From Thermoplasmata archaeon (GTDB taxonomy: Archaea > Thermoplasmatota > Thermoplasmata > Thermoplasmatales > Thermoplasmataceae): a stretch of DNA of 64,000 bases. How positions within the stretch are numbered: the stretch's first letter is position 1; each line of letters opens with the position of its first letter. Made by a program: the position numbers and the translations under genes. Location of the stretch: NCBI GenBank assembly GCA_021797735.1, contig JAJZZE010000052.1, positions 25,553 through 89,552 of the forward strand. The letters run 5' to 3'. Under the pieces are notes generated by a model. It had not been told where the DNA came from. It was given only the letters and a program-made list of their open reading frames with translations, and did no database searches. Below, piece by piece: positions 25,586 through 34,383 of this stretch.

Positions 25586-26743
25586 TCACCAGTATTTAAG
25601 TTCCTTTCTGTCTATCATACTGTTAATTTCATTGTTAATATTTAATTTATTGTATGTGTCATTAATTATATATGCAATCTCATTCATATCATTTATATTA
25701 TACCGTGTTATTTCCTGTGTCCCTATTCTTCCAAACCTATCTATTATTATTTTATTTCTCTCCATTTCCTCAGAGAAAGTTAAAAAACTATAACCTTTTT
25801 CACTTAAAAATTTTTCATCCAGTAATATCTGATGCGTTTCACTTATTTCCGATCCATCCAGCAATTTAAATTTTAATTCATTCAGGGCTTTTATTAATTC
25901 CCCGGTATTTTTTACAACATTTTTTGCATATTTATCACCGTATTTTAGCATCTCCTCAACTGATACTGACAGTGCCGCAACCCTTGATAAATTTATATTA
26001 TCCATGGTTTTAAATATCGTATTGTTCACTATTTTATCATATATCTCATCGTTATCCGTTAATATTATACCACCCTGTGGACCAAAAAATGTTTTGTGTG
26101 TTGATCCGAATAATATATCAGAATATTTCAGGGCATCGGTCTGAAAGGCATTGCCTGCGATTAATCCCATAACATGTGACCCATCGTAAACAACACCTGA
26201 GTTATATTTTTCCGCTATTTCATGTATTCTTTTCATATCATATGATTTTATAAACATGGACTGGCCCAGAATTACCGTACCTATTTTATTTGTTTTTACT
26301 GATTTCTCAAGCTCATCATAATCTATGCTGAAGTTTTTATATGGTATTTTATATGTTCTGAATCCAATTACCCTTTCAAGGTTACTGTTTGTGTATCCCG
26401 GATAACCGCCATCCTCCTCAGAAACTGCAGCAACGTTTTTATTATTATTTATAATGCTTAATAATGATATTTCTGAGGCTATATGGCCACTCAGTGGTCT
26501 TGATTCGGAGAACCCTGCATTAAATAATTTTTTAACGTTATACTCCAGTAATTTTAATATTTCATCAAAATAAAGTGTTCCGCCATATGCATTATAGTTT
26601 TCAATTTTTAATGAATACCTTGATGCCATATCCGATGATAATGCCATTTTTGCATTGGGGCTTAAAACATTTTCTGACGCCTGCATATTTAAAACATTTT
26701 TTCTGTATTCATTATATTTTTTTATATAATACATGGAATCCAT
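25586..26743 (-). CDS. Serine hydroxymethyltransferase-like PLP enzyme
   Basis: A 385-residue fold-type I PLP enzyme, short and divergent relative to classical SHMT (about 420). NVLNMQASENVLSPNAKMAL corresponds to the LIASEN block. VVYDGSHVMGLIAG gives the Asp/His cofactor contacts, and GSTHKTFFGPQGGII gives the PLP lysine. SHMT interconverts serine and glycine with a folate or pterin one-carbon carrier, which suits the glycine cleavage genes at 9.5-12.2 kb. It heads the operon with the CBS-HPF protein, tldD and tldE. A related PLP activity is possible given the divergence. Confidence 0.8.
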   Translation of the reverse strand: MDSMYYIKKYNEYRKNVLNMQASENVLSPNAKMALSSDMASRYSLKIENYNAYGGTLYFDEILKLLEYNVKKLFNAGFSESRPLSGHIASEISLLSIINNNKNVAAVSEEDGGYPGYTNSNLERVIGFRTYKIPYKNFSIDYDELEKSVKTNKIGTVILGQSMFIKSYDMKRIHEIAEKYNSGVVYDGSHVMGLIAGNAFQTDALKYSDILFGSTHKTFFGPQGGIILTDNDEIYDKIVNNTIFKTMDNINLSRVAALSVSVEEMLKYGDKYAKNVVKNTGELIKALNELKFKLLDGSEISETHQILLDEKFLSEKGYSFLTFSEEMERNKIIIDRFGRIGTQEITRYNINDMNEIAYIINDTYNKLNINNEINSMIDRKELKYW

Positions 26744-26865
26744 TTCTGTATATCATGTATAATGTCTTATATTTTATGCTTGATCTTTCAGGATAGAAGC
26801 TATATAATGCCAGTACCATAATACTGGATATGGAAAAACAACACAAAACCAGTAGAATACAATAC

Positions 26866-26892
26866 TACGTGAAAAGTTTAATTTTTCACGTA
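26866..26892. repeat. 10-bp stem inverted repeat upstream of the PLD-like gene
   Basis: TACGTGAAAA and TTTTCACGTA face each other across a 7-bp loop and are followed by ATTTTTAT. It lies between the divergent SHMT-like and PLD-like genes, 120 bp before the latter. An operator or a terminator-like hairpin are both possible. The rest of the 26.75-27.0 kb gap shows nothing else I can name. Confidence 0.6.
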
Positions 26893-27011
26893 TTTTTATG
26901 GTGCCTTCAGGGATGATAACCTGTATACATATTCACTGCCAGTGATACTCACAGCACCGGTTAGTTACATATAATAGAAAGATTAATATTTTATAATTTT
27001 TATACAGATAT

Positions 27012-27962
27012 ATGGTAAATAAATTATATGTTGAACCCGATGCCGGTGTAGGGCCATTAATAAAATTTATTAGAAACAGTAACAAATTTTTATATATAAA
27101 TTCTTATTTAATTGACGATCCAAAAATTCTGGAAAGTATTTCCGGTGCAGTTAAAAGAAAGATAGATGTTAAAATAATTGTTGATGGCAGACCATATGGC
27201 ATAAATGGAGATGATGGTACCCACGATGAAATAAAAACATTGAAAAATACAGGTGCAGAGGTAAAAATAGCCCCTCCAAGGTTTGAGGCAAAGAATGTCT
27301 TTGACCATGCCAAATATATGCTAACATCAAACAGGGCAGATATTGGAACATTAAATTTTACCGAAGCGGCCTTTTCAAAAAATAGGGAATATTTCTTTAT
27401 AACGGATAATAAAAATGTAATAAAGGCTTTAGAAAAAATATTTTTATCAGATTTTAATGACAAACATGCAGGTGAAGATCCAAGGAAATACCTTATTGTT
27501 TCTCCCGGGTCAGAGAAGAATTTACAGGATTTTATGGAAAAAGAGAAAAAAATTTTTATTGAAACCGAGGAAATGGGAGATGACGAAAACATCATAAACA
27601 CAATTATGAAAAAGGGAAAAAAGGCAAGGGTGATAGTACCGGACACAGTTTCACCAACTGATATATCAAATTTAAAGAAATTAAAAAAGAACGGTGTAAA
27701 AATAAAATATATGCCTGCAAATAAATTATATATGCATGCAAAAACCATAATAGGGAAAAAGGCGTTCATTGGATCAGAAAATTTTACAAAATCAAGTTTA
27801 AATAGAAACAGGGAGGTAGGCATTATATTGAATAAACACCACTCCATTTCAGTTTTAAAGGACTCCTTTTCACAGGACTGGAAGAATGCATCAAAGAGCA
27901 TTAAAAAGGCAAAATATCAGGCATCGGCATCAAAGGATAAAAAGAGTAAGGATTATGATTAA
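27012..27962 (+). CDS. Phospholipase D-like protein with incomplete HKD motifs
   Basis: A 316-residue protein of the PLD superfamily with two half-repeats. The motif regions are FDHAKYMLTSNRADIGTLNF (residues about 98-117) and YMHAKTIIGKKAFIGSENFT (about 240-259). Both have the H-x-K pair and the following G-S/T-x-N block, but the Asp four residues after the Lys is replaced (Ser and Lys). PLD-family members include nucleases, lipid-modifying enzymes and helicase-linked proteins. The missing Asp is often tolerated structurally, so activity is unclear. The tail is Lys/Ser-rich. There is no signal peptide. It overlaps the convergent downstream gene by 4 bp. Confidence 0.8.
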   Translation: MVNKLYVEPDAGVGPLIKFIRNSNKFLYINSYLIDDPKILESISGAVKRKIDVKIIVDGRPYGINGDDGTHDEIKTLKNTGAEVKIAPPRFEAKNVFDHAKYMLTSNRADIGTLNFTEAAFSKNREYFFITDNKNVIKALEKIFLSDFNDKHAGEDPRKYLIVSPGSEKNLQDFMEKEKKIFIETEEMGDDENIINTIMKKGKKARVIVPDTVSPTDISNLKKLKKNGVKIKYMPANKLYMHAKTIIGKKAFIGSENFTKSSLNRNREVGIILNKHHSISVLKDSFSQDWKNASKSIKKAKYQASASKDKKSKDYD

Positions 27963-28327
27963 GTTATATCATCAAAATCCTGAAAATAAACAGTAATTAG
28001 CTCATTATTTTTTATTGTTATACGGTTATCAAAAATTTCCTGTATTTTACCATTTTTAATTCCCTCCTTTTTTGTCATTATTTCTATGTTTCCAGATAAT
28101 GGTACCTCCTTTATTTCATTAATTTCATCCTTATTTATTATTGAGGGTGTATGCATGGGGTTATTATTAATATAAAATTTTAACGGCAAATCCATTATTA
28201 TTTCAGTTTTTGAAACGGACCTTATAGTTCCTGTATATGCCATACCGGATGTTTTTATTAAATATATAAAATCCAGTTTATTGGCGGTGAAATTATTTAA
28301 AAATTCATTATACGTGTAGATTCTCAT
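27959..28327 (-). CDS. Hypothetical protein, 122 aa, beta-rich
   Basis: I do not recognise the family. The predicted strands (GMAYTGTIRSVSKTEIIMDL, then GNIEIMTKKEGIKNGKIQEI and NRITIKNNELITVYFQ) suggest a small all-beta fold, perhaps two Sm-like or SH3-like barrels. It is reminiscent of the Sm-like 84-residue protein at 44.1 kb. No signal or membrane segment is present. It converges on the PLD-like gene with a 4-bp overlap. Coding status is supported by tight packing and typical AT-rich codon use. Confidence 0.55.
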   Translation of the reverse strand: MRIYTYNEFLNNFTANKLDFIYLIKTSGMAYTGTIRSVSKTEIIMDLPLKFYINNNPMHTPSIINKDEINEIKEVPLSGNIEIMTKKEGIKNGKIQEIFDNRITIKNNELITVYFQDFDDIT

Positions 28328-28458
28328 AATTCGTTATATAATTTTTATATTAAATTCTATTGTTAATGGAGTCCTGTAAGGCTCTTAATTAATACAGTCT
28401 CTAACAGCATAAAAAAACATTACCATCATTTTATACCAGAATACAGTGGTAAATGGTA

Positions 28459-28530
28459 TGGACTCAAGGGGATTTGAACCCCTGCCCTCTTCCATGCCAA
28501 GGAAGCGATCTACCGCTGATCTATGAGCCC
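28459..28530 (-). tRNA. tRNA-Ala (anticodon GGC)
   Basis: The 72-nt cloverleaf on the minus strand has acceptor GGGCUCA/UGAGUCC with the G3:U70 pair that identifies tRNA-Ala, anticodon stem CUUCC/GGAAG around loop UUGGCAU (GGC at 34-36), T loop UUCAAAU and discriminator A. CCA is not encoded. Confidence 0.96.
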
Positions 28531-29095
28531 TAAACCATCATTGCAATATAACGTATAAATTTTATTATAGTTAGCTTTAATGTAATACTGTATTACTAAT
28601 GTATGCAAAAAAGGACGTTTATATTTCAATACATTATACCTATTAATGAATTTTAATGGCATTCAGGAAGTGGAATTAACATGCAGAAGGAACTAAAAAT
28701 TAAGTTTGAAAGGGCCACAAAAAATGTGTATTTATATTGTACATTCTGTGTGCATTTTGATATACCGGCTCTGGAATAACTAAATATTAACATTTACAAT
28801 AATAATTAGTTATATATTTTCATGTGTCCACTGGAATCAAAAGAAATGCCCCATGCGGATTATGGTCTTGCATCAGGTATAATTGAAATAGAATACCTGA
28901 CCAGAATAATAAAAGCATAATAGAAAATATGGATATCGATGGATGTAAAAAAGGCCATACATAAAACCATGGAATTTAACAACTAACTATAATGCACTGT
29001 CAGGGGCACTCCAGTGTTTAGGTTGATATTGCCGTCATTTTAATGTTAGATTATAACGATTACCAATCCTTAACATTTTACCGTAAAATGTTTAT
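28531..29095. other. Gene-poor stretch of about 560 bp, possible gene fragments
   Basis: No full gene is evident. Two short plus-strand frames occur: one of 32 codons starting MQKELKIKFERATKN near 28681, and one of about 33 codons containing PHADYGLASGIIEIEYLTR near 28821. The latter faintly resembles a transporter (MFS) loop, but this is not enough for a call. An AT-rich promoter region with TTTATATGG precedes the antitoxin gene at the right edge. Confidence 0.3.
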
Positions 29096-29116
29096 ATGGT
29101 ATTAGAATACTATAAT

Positions 29117-29353
29117 ATGGTTAAAACCACGGTGAACCTGGATGATGAAATCTATGCAGAAATTGTTAAGGAATCCATAGAAAAGTATGGTAGTACCAAA
29201 AATATATCAAAGATCATTAACCAGCGCCTTAGAAACAGGAAAACTGATGCGGGGAAACATGGAAAGAGAATTACGTTTAGGGTTAAAAATAACCTTTCAT
29301 CGCTGGATGTAGACAGTGAGATAAAAAAAGGATGGGAGGAGAGCAGTAAATGA
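29117..29353 (+). CDS. vapB: VapB-type antitoxin (ribbon-helix-helix-like)
   Basis: A 78-residue basic protein beginning MVKTTVNLDDEIYAEIVKES, the strand-helix start of RHH-type antitoxins, with an acidic/aromatic tail for toxin binding (SEIKKGWEESSK). The frame opens at 29096, but 29117 matches family starts. Its stop overlaps the VapC start (ATGA), so the two are coupled. It should repress its own promoter and neutralise VapC. Confidence 0.82.
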   Translation: MVKTTVNLDDEIYAEIVKESIEKYGSTKNISKIINQRLRNRKTDAGKHGKRITFRVKNNLSSLDVDSEIKKGWEESSK

Positions 29354-29754
29354 CAATGCTGGTTGACACAAACGTTCTGGTATATGATACTATAGAGAAT
29401 TCTATACACCATGACCGTGCAAGTGAACTTATCGATGGGTCAGAAAACTCTATAATAAATTTGCTTTCAATTATTGAATTTGGATTCGTGCTTCCGAGGT
29501 ATGGGATAGACAATGACAGCGTTAGAATGAAACTTGAAGAATTATTGGATGACGATTATTTCACAGTTTCCTGGCTATCTGGAAAGACACTTGAAGAAGT
29601 GTCTGTATTTATGGTTGAAAATCGTCTCAGTTTCAGGGATTTCAATGATTGGATCATTGCTTATGATGCATATTCAAGAAATGTACCTCTAGCAACTTTT
29701 GATAAAGTACTATCCAAAAAATGCAAAAAACTTGGAATAGAAGTTATTGAGTGA
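29350..29754 (+). CDS. vapC: VapC-type PIN-domain ribonuclease toxin
   Basis: A 134-residue PIN-domain protein. The acidic catalytic residues are visible in MLVDTNVLVYD, in the mid-protein Glu of SIIEFGFVLPR, in FRDFNDWIIAYDAY and in PLATFDKVLSKKCKKLGIEV. VapC toxins cleave RNA, commonly tRNA. It is coupled to VapB. Codon use here and in vapB looks a little less AT-biased than in flanking genes, and the pair lies next to a gene-poor stretch after tRNA-Ala, which fits lateral acquisition. Confidence 0.9.
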   Translation: MTMLVDTNVLVYDTIENSIHHDRASELIDGSENSIINLLSIIEFGFVLPRYGIDNDSVRMKLEELLDDDYFTVSWLSGKTLEEVSVFMVENRLSFRDFNDWIIAYDAYSRNVPLATFDKVLSKKCKKLGIEVIE

Positions 29755-29866
29755 TGGTCAATTTTAGATTTCCTTGGATCTATAACTCCCGGAATGAGAT
29801 CCCGGCTCAAACACCGATCTATGATTTTAAGTATTTATCACGGTATACCGTATAAATCTCATACTA

Positions 29867-31153
29867 TTACTCATTTTTCTCTCTAAACAGGTATCTGCCT
29901 ATATATGGGACATAAGCCGTCTGTAGTATTATTGATATTAACACCACAAATGATACCGAAGCATATATTATTGTTCCATATTCTATTAATAACGGTATGT
30001 GATTTACTGTACCTATAACAAACGGAATAGTTGATAATACAACAGGCACAATGCCTCTGGGACCAACGAGTGACATGAAAACTTTTGTTTTAGTATCAAA
30101 TTTTATCACATTTTTGCCTATATTTGCTATTCCTATTGAAATGAATACTGCCACAGGCCTTATTATAAATATAACAAGCAATGATATTATAAAACCAAAT
30201 ATCACATAATTTAATAGTTGAGTTCTTGTTAATATACTTCCCATGAGTATAAATATTATTGATTCTGCCATAAAAGATAAATTTTCATTGAAATTTTTTT
30301 CTCTATCCCAGAATATACTTTTGTCAGAATAATTCCCTATTATTGCACCCGTGGAAATAATTGCGGGGAAAGGTGTTATTCCCGTAGCCTCCATGGATGT
30401 AAATTCAAACAGTATAACTCCCAGCGTTAATACTACAAGCAGGTTTTCAAAATTGAAATATTTATTTAATATAATAATAAAGAATCCAAGAGCTATTCCT
30501 ACCGTTGCAGGTATGGCTATTTCCAGTATCAAAAAGGATACAGACCCCAGTATTACGCCTATATGTGAGGATAATAGCGTAAAAAAGGAAGAGTATGAAA
30601 CACCTGGTGCAACTATGGCAATTCCTATACTCAGCAGTATTATTCCCAGAGGATCATTGAAAAGACTTTCCCCTATCAATGTTCCGGATACGTCATCCCT
30701 TATGTTCAATTTTTTGAATGTAGGTATCAACGATGCAGGGTCTGTTGGAGATATTATGGCACCAAAAATAAAGCCTATAATAAATGGTGCGCCTGTCATC
30801 ATTGAAAAGAATAACCCGGCACCTACTGCAGTTATTACCATACCTACCGTATCCAGTGAGGCAATTTTATATAAATACTTTCTTAGAATCCTTGGGTTTA
30901 TATTATGGGATTCAAAATAGAGTATAATTACCAGCCCAAGGAGTCCAAAGCCTACAGTACCGAATGATGATAGGAGATATATCGCGAAACTGTGATTTAC
31001 AAAGCCAAAAATTGGACCAAAAATTAATCCAAGCACTATTAATACCGGTATATATACAATTGAGGCTTTTCGTGAAATGGGGATAGAAAAAGCTGCTAAT
31101 ATTAAAATAAAGCTTATCTCGTAATATTCATATGTTATTTCAGAAATTATCAT
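29867..31153 (-). CDS. Monovalent cation:proton antiporter (CPA1/NhaP-like)
   Basis: A 428-residue integral membrane protein with about 12 hydrophobic segments. The ion-binding helix contains GESLFNDPLGIILLS, the ND-type motif of CPA1 exchangers. GAIISPTDPASLIPTFKKL and LVGPRGIVPVVLSTIPF are further family blocks. It exchanges Na+ or K+ for protons across the cytoplasmic membrane, relevant to pH homeostasis in an acidophile. It lies one base after the nadE stop, on the same strand, so the two probably form an operon. Confidence 0.9.
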   Translation of the reverse strand: MIISEITYEYYEISFILILAAFSIPISRKASIVYIPVLIVLGLIFGPIFGFVNHSFAIYLLSSFGTVGFGLLGLVIILYFESHNINPRILRKYLYKIASLDTVGMVITAVGAGLFFSMMTGAPFIIGFIFGAIISPTDPASLIPTFKKLNIRDDVSGTLIGESLFNDPLGIILLSIGIAIVAPGVSYSSFFTLLSSHIGVILGSVSFLILEIAIPATVGIALGFFIIILNKYFNFENLLVVLTLGVILFEFTSMEATGITPFPAIISTGAIIGNYSDKSIFWDREKNFNENLSFMAESIIFILMGSILTRTQLLNYVIFGFIISLLVIFIIRPVAVFISIGIANIGKNVIKFDTKTKVFMSLVGPRGIVPVVLSTIPFVIGTVNHIPLLIEYGTIIYASVSFVVLISIILQTAYVPYIGRYLFREKNE

Positions 31154-31154
31154 T

Positions 31155-31859
31155 TTACCTCATCGATTTTGGCATTTCCCTTTTGTGCATGGATTTTATA
31201 TATGTTTCAATTACCTTTTCATAACCATTATTAATTATATTCCTATCAAAAATATTTTTTAAAATTGAATCCAGCTCATCATATGTCATTTTGAATTCGT
31301 CTTCATCATACTGGTTCTCCCACAGTCCTGCGGATGGTTTTTTATTTATTATTGATTCAGGTAAATTTAATTCTTTTGACATTTCTCTGACATCTGTTTT
31401 GTACAGATTCTCTATAGGTTCTATATCGCAGGCCCCATCACCATATTTTGTATAGTATCCAAGCAAATATTCTGTTCTATTTGTAGTCCCTATTACTAAA
31501 CCATTTAATTTATTTGCATAATAATATAATATATTGGCCCTTATTCTCGACCTAATATTCCCCTCGATTTTAATATCATCTGTTTTCAATGTACTTTTGT
31601 ATGAGAGAAATATATTTTCTATGTTTACGGTTTCAATCTTTATACCGGCAAATTCGGATAATAATTTTATATCATTATAATCATTCTCCTTTGTAAATTT
31701 ATCTGGCATAAATACTGCTTTAACCTTATTCTTATTAATGGATAATGATAGCATTGTAAGCACTAAAGAGCTGTCTATGCCAGAACTTATACCTAAAACA
31801 GCATATTTATCCTGTATATTGCCGGTCAAAAAGCCTTTTATTTCATTTATTTTATCCAT
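31155..31859 (-). CDS. nadE: NH3-dependent NAD+ synthetase
   Basis: About 234 residues of the adenine-nucleotide alpha-hydrolase type. The ATP pyrophosphatase loop SSGIDSSLVL (SGGxDS-like), VIGTTNRTEYLLGYYTKYGD and IEPIENLYKTDVREMSKEL are characteristic. It amidates nicotinic acid adenine dinucleotide using ammonia; there is no glutaminase domain. The frame starts with a GTG at 31874, but the ATG at 31859 preceded by GTGGAAG is the likelier start. It precedes the antiporter gene. Confidence 0.92.
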   Translation of the reverse strand: MDKINEIKGFLTGNIQDKYAVLGISSGIDSSLVLTMLSLSINKNKVKAVFMPDKFTKENDYNDIKLLSEFAGIKIETVNIENIFLSYKSTLKTDDIKIEGNIRSRIRANILYYYANKLNGLVIGTTNRTEYLLGYYTKYGDGACDIEPIENLYKTDVREMSKELNLPESIINKKPSAGLWENQYDEDEFKMTYDELDSILKNIFDRNIINNGYEKVIETYIKSMHKREMPKSMR

Positions 31860-32140
31860 ATATATATCTTCCACAATCAGATAATAAAATAGAATTAATA
31901 AATATTTAGTTAAATTTTATAATAAATATCCTGTAGCCATACACAATTTTTATTTTATTTTTATTATATTAATTTTCTATTTATATAATATTTAAGTTTA
32001 TCATAAATATAAATTTTCTTTATGTAATTTAATATTTTCTATTCCAGGATTATAATTATGCAAAGTCATTTATATAAAAATCACAAATTCCATTATTATA
32101 ATAATTTTTAATAGTATTATATGATATTAGGTATAGAAAT

Positions 32141-32150
32141 CTTTATATTA
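32141..32150 (+). promoter_or_regulatory. TATA box for the symporter operon
   Basis: CTTTATATTA is centred about 25 bp before the ATG at 32170, within a roughly 300-bp very AT-rich divergent intergenic region that holds no other feature I can name. Confidence 0.5.
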
Positions 32151-32169
32151 TAGTGTCATATGTTCTCAT

Positions 32170-32379
32170 ATGAATTGGTTATTGAAATTCATATTGTTGG
32201 CAATACCATATTTTTTTATGGTGCTTGGTGTAGGAATATATATGAGAGTTAAGCCCGAACTGGGTGGATTTCCCTTCTTTTACTGGTACCAGCTGGTATG
32301 GATATTTATAGCAGCCGCATTGACGTTTAGTGTGTATAGCATAGAAAATGCTGAAAAGAAGAAAGGGGTGACGCATTAA
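32170..32379 (+). CDS. Small two-helix membrane protein (DUF3311-like) partner of the symporter
   Basis: A 69-residue protein with two hydrophobic helices separated by FPFFYWYQLVW and a short charged tail. Its composition and position match the small DUF3311-type proteins commonly encoded immediately before solute:sodium symporters. Its stop overlaps the symporter ATG (TAATG), so the products are made together and probably form a complex at the membrane. Confidence 0.82.
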   Translation: MNWLLKFILLAIPYFFMVLGVGIYMRVKPELGGFPFFYWYQLVWIFIAAALTFSVYSIENAEKKKGVTH

Positions 32380-33881
32380 TGTTCTCAGATCTTGATCTTG
32401 CCCTGTTCTTTGCGATTGTTATCATTGTACTCTTTGCAGGATACATGGCGTATTTCTGGAGAAAACCTGAAAATATGGGGACCCATGAAGAATGGAGCGT
32501 AGGTGGCAGGAGATTTGGTACTGTTGTAATGTGGTTCCTTCTTGGCGGTGATGTTTATACAGCATATACGCTTATAGCTGTTCCAGGGGCTGCAGCAAGT
32601 GCAGGTCCTGGTGGTGGAGCTTTTGCAATGTTTGCCATAGCATATGGAATTATGATTTATCCAATAGTATATGGAACTATGCCAAGGTTATGGAATGTTT
32701 CAAAAAGAAGGTCGTATATTACAGCAGCAGATTTTGTTAAAGATCGTTTTTCATCAAGGTTCCTTGCAATGCTTATAGCCCTAACAGGAGTACTGGCTGA
32801 GCTTCCCTATATTGCACTGCAGATAACCGGAATAAAATATGTGCTTGGTGCACTTTCCCTTCCGATTACCGTAAGCCTTATAATAGCATTTGTACTGGTA
32901 GCCGGATTTACTTTCGTGAGTGGTCTAAGAGGGCCTGCCCTTACTGCAATAATAAAGGATGCAATTATATGGGTTGCTATTATTGTAATAATAGTATACA
33001 TACCCATACGGATGGGTGGTTTCGGCCATATATTTTCTAAGGCAGCGGCAGTACCAGGATATTACCCACTTAGCATAAATCCTGCCATAGCAGTGGGGTA
33101 TTCAAGCCTGGCACTTGGCTCGGCACTTGCCCTATTCTTATATCCCCATGCAATTACAGGAACACTGGGTGCCAAAGATTCTAAAACCATAAGAAGGAAT
33201 GCCTCCCTTCTTCCAATTTATAATATACTGCTTATGTTTGTTGCATTGATAGGTGTCATGGCAGTTGCCTATTATAATAAAGTCCCGGCAATTAGCAGCG
33301 AAGCACTGCCAAAAATCGTTATGAGCATATTTCCCTCAACATTTACGGCTTTTGCCTTTGCTGCTGTAGTTGTGGGAAGTATAGTACCCGCCTCCATTAT
33401 GGCACTGGCCTCGGCAAATCTGCTAACAAGGAATGTATATCTGGAATATATAAATCCAAATGCCTCTGAAAAAACGCAGACCAATCTTTCAAGAGTGCTT
33501 GTCATGGTAGTAATCGTAGCCGCCCTTGCATTTTCACTGGTCCCAGCAGCATCTGGAGAAATTATCTATCTTCAGACAATTGGTGGTGCAATAATTATGC
33601 AGACACTTCCAGCTGTATATATGGCCCTGTTTACAAGAAAGTTAAACAAATATCCTGTGGGCATCGGATGGCTGGTTGGGCTTTCAACAACACTTATTGC
33701 ACTGGTTCAACTTGGTTTTAAAACATCACTTTATAAAAATCTTGATTTCCTGTACGTAGGTATATTCGCACTTATCTTGAATCTGGCAGTTGTTGGCATA
33801 GGGATGGCTGTAATGAAGGCTATGAATAAAATAAAAGATGAGGGAATAATAGAAAACTCTGAATTTAATGATATTGAATAA
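32379..33881 (+). CDS. Solute:sodium (or proton) symporter family transporter
   Basis: A 500-residue membrane protein with about 13 hydrophobic segments and the SSS fold. The first-helix block GYMAYFWRKPENMGTHEEWSVGGR (cited only by its ends, G21-R44 region) and MWFLLGGDVYTAYTLIAVPG, YITAADFVKDRFSSRFLA and LYPHAITGTLGAKDSKTIRR are family-typical. It takes up an organic solute, perhaps a mono- or amino acid, using an ion gradient; the specificity is not readable. Base composition is visibly less AT-rich than in flanking genes, with fewer A-ending codons, which could mean high expression or transfer. Confidence 0.9.
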   Translation: MFSDLDLALFFAIVIIVLFAGYMAYFWRKPENMGTHEEWSVGGRRFGTVVMWFLLGGDVYTAYTLIAVPGAAASAGPGGGAFAMFAIAYGIMIYPIVYGTMPRLWNVSKRRSYITAADFVKDRFSSRFLAMLIALTGVLAELPYIALQITGIKYVLGALSLPITVSLIIAFVLVAGFTFVSGLRGPALTAIIKDAIIWVAIIVIIVYIPIRMGGFGHIFSKAAAVPGYYPLSINPAIAVGYSSLALGSALALFLYPHAITGTLGAKDSKTIRRNASLLPIYNILLMFVALIGVMAVAYYNKVPAISSEALPKIVMSIFPSTFTAFAFAAVVVGSIVPASIMALASANLLTRNVYLEYINPNASEKTQTNLSRVLVMVVIVAALAFSLVPAASGEIIYLQTIGGAIIMQTLPAVYMALFTRKLNKYPVGIGWLVGLSTTLIALVQLGFKTSLYKNLDFLYVGIFALILNLAVVGIGMAVMKAMNKIKDEGIIENSEFNDIE

Positions 33882-33891
33882 TTTTATTTTT

Positions 33892-34236
33892 TTATTTTTG
33901 ATTTTTTAACATTTCATCAATTTTATATCTTATGCAATCCATAAATCTATCATGGTAATCAGACCTTTTTATTGCAATATAATCAAGAATTTTTTCGTTT
34001 TTCAGTATATCGTTTATATCTATTTTTACAAGTTTTAGCATTTCATCGGTTGCCGGTTTCTTTTTTGCTTTTCTATTTTTTATTAATTCATCTATAAATG
34101 GTTCTGTGTCAATTATCCAGTGTTTTATTATTTTTTCTATTTCATCTTTTTTTACACCCAGCGTTTTGGATATTGATTTTACCGGTTTATTTACACATCT
34201 TAAACCTGCCACAGCCTCCTCTAATTTTTCGTTCAT
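33892..34236 (-). CDS. Hypothetical helical protein, 114 aa, possible HTH
   Basis: Not a family I know. The N-terminal 45 residues (SISKTLGVKKDEIEKIIKHW) look like a helix-turn-helix. The rest is helical and Lys-rich, with no membrane segment. It is monocistronic and converges on the symporter gene 10 bp away. A DNA-binding role is an inference from the helix pattern only. Confidence 0.55.
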   Translation of the reverse strand: MNEKLEEAVAGLRCVNKPVKSISKTLGVKKDEIEKIIKHWIIDTEPFIDELIKNRKAKKKPATDEMLKLVKIDINDILKNEKILDYIAIKRSDYHDRFMDCIRYKIDEMLKNQK

Positions 34237-34356
34237 AGTTATAATATTACTTAAAAATAGATTAATTTAAGCAATACTGAATTTATGCACAGTATGTTTA
34301 TAATAACCTATACAAATGTCTATTACTGAACATTTGCATATACAGCAACACAAAAC

Positions 34357-34364
34357 TTTTATAC
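34357..34364 (+). promoter_or_regulatory. TATA box for the thermopsin-like gene
   Basis: TTTTATAC lies about 24 bp before the ATG at 34384, predicting a leaderless transcript. Confidence 0.5.
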
Positions 34365-34383
34365 CATTTTAGATTATATTTTT

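Noticed and set aside
27104..27901. 265-codon minus-strand frame opposite the PLD-like gene
   Set aside because: Phe/Ser/Ile-rich antisense shadow of a lysine-rich coding strand; the plus-strand protein has clear PLD motifs.
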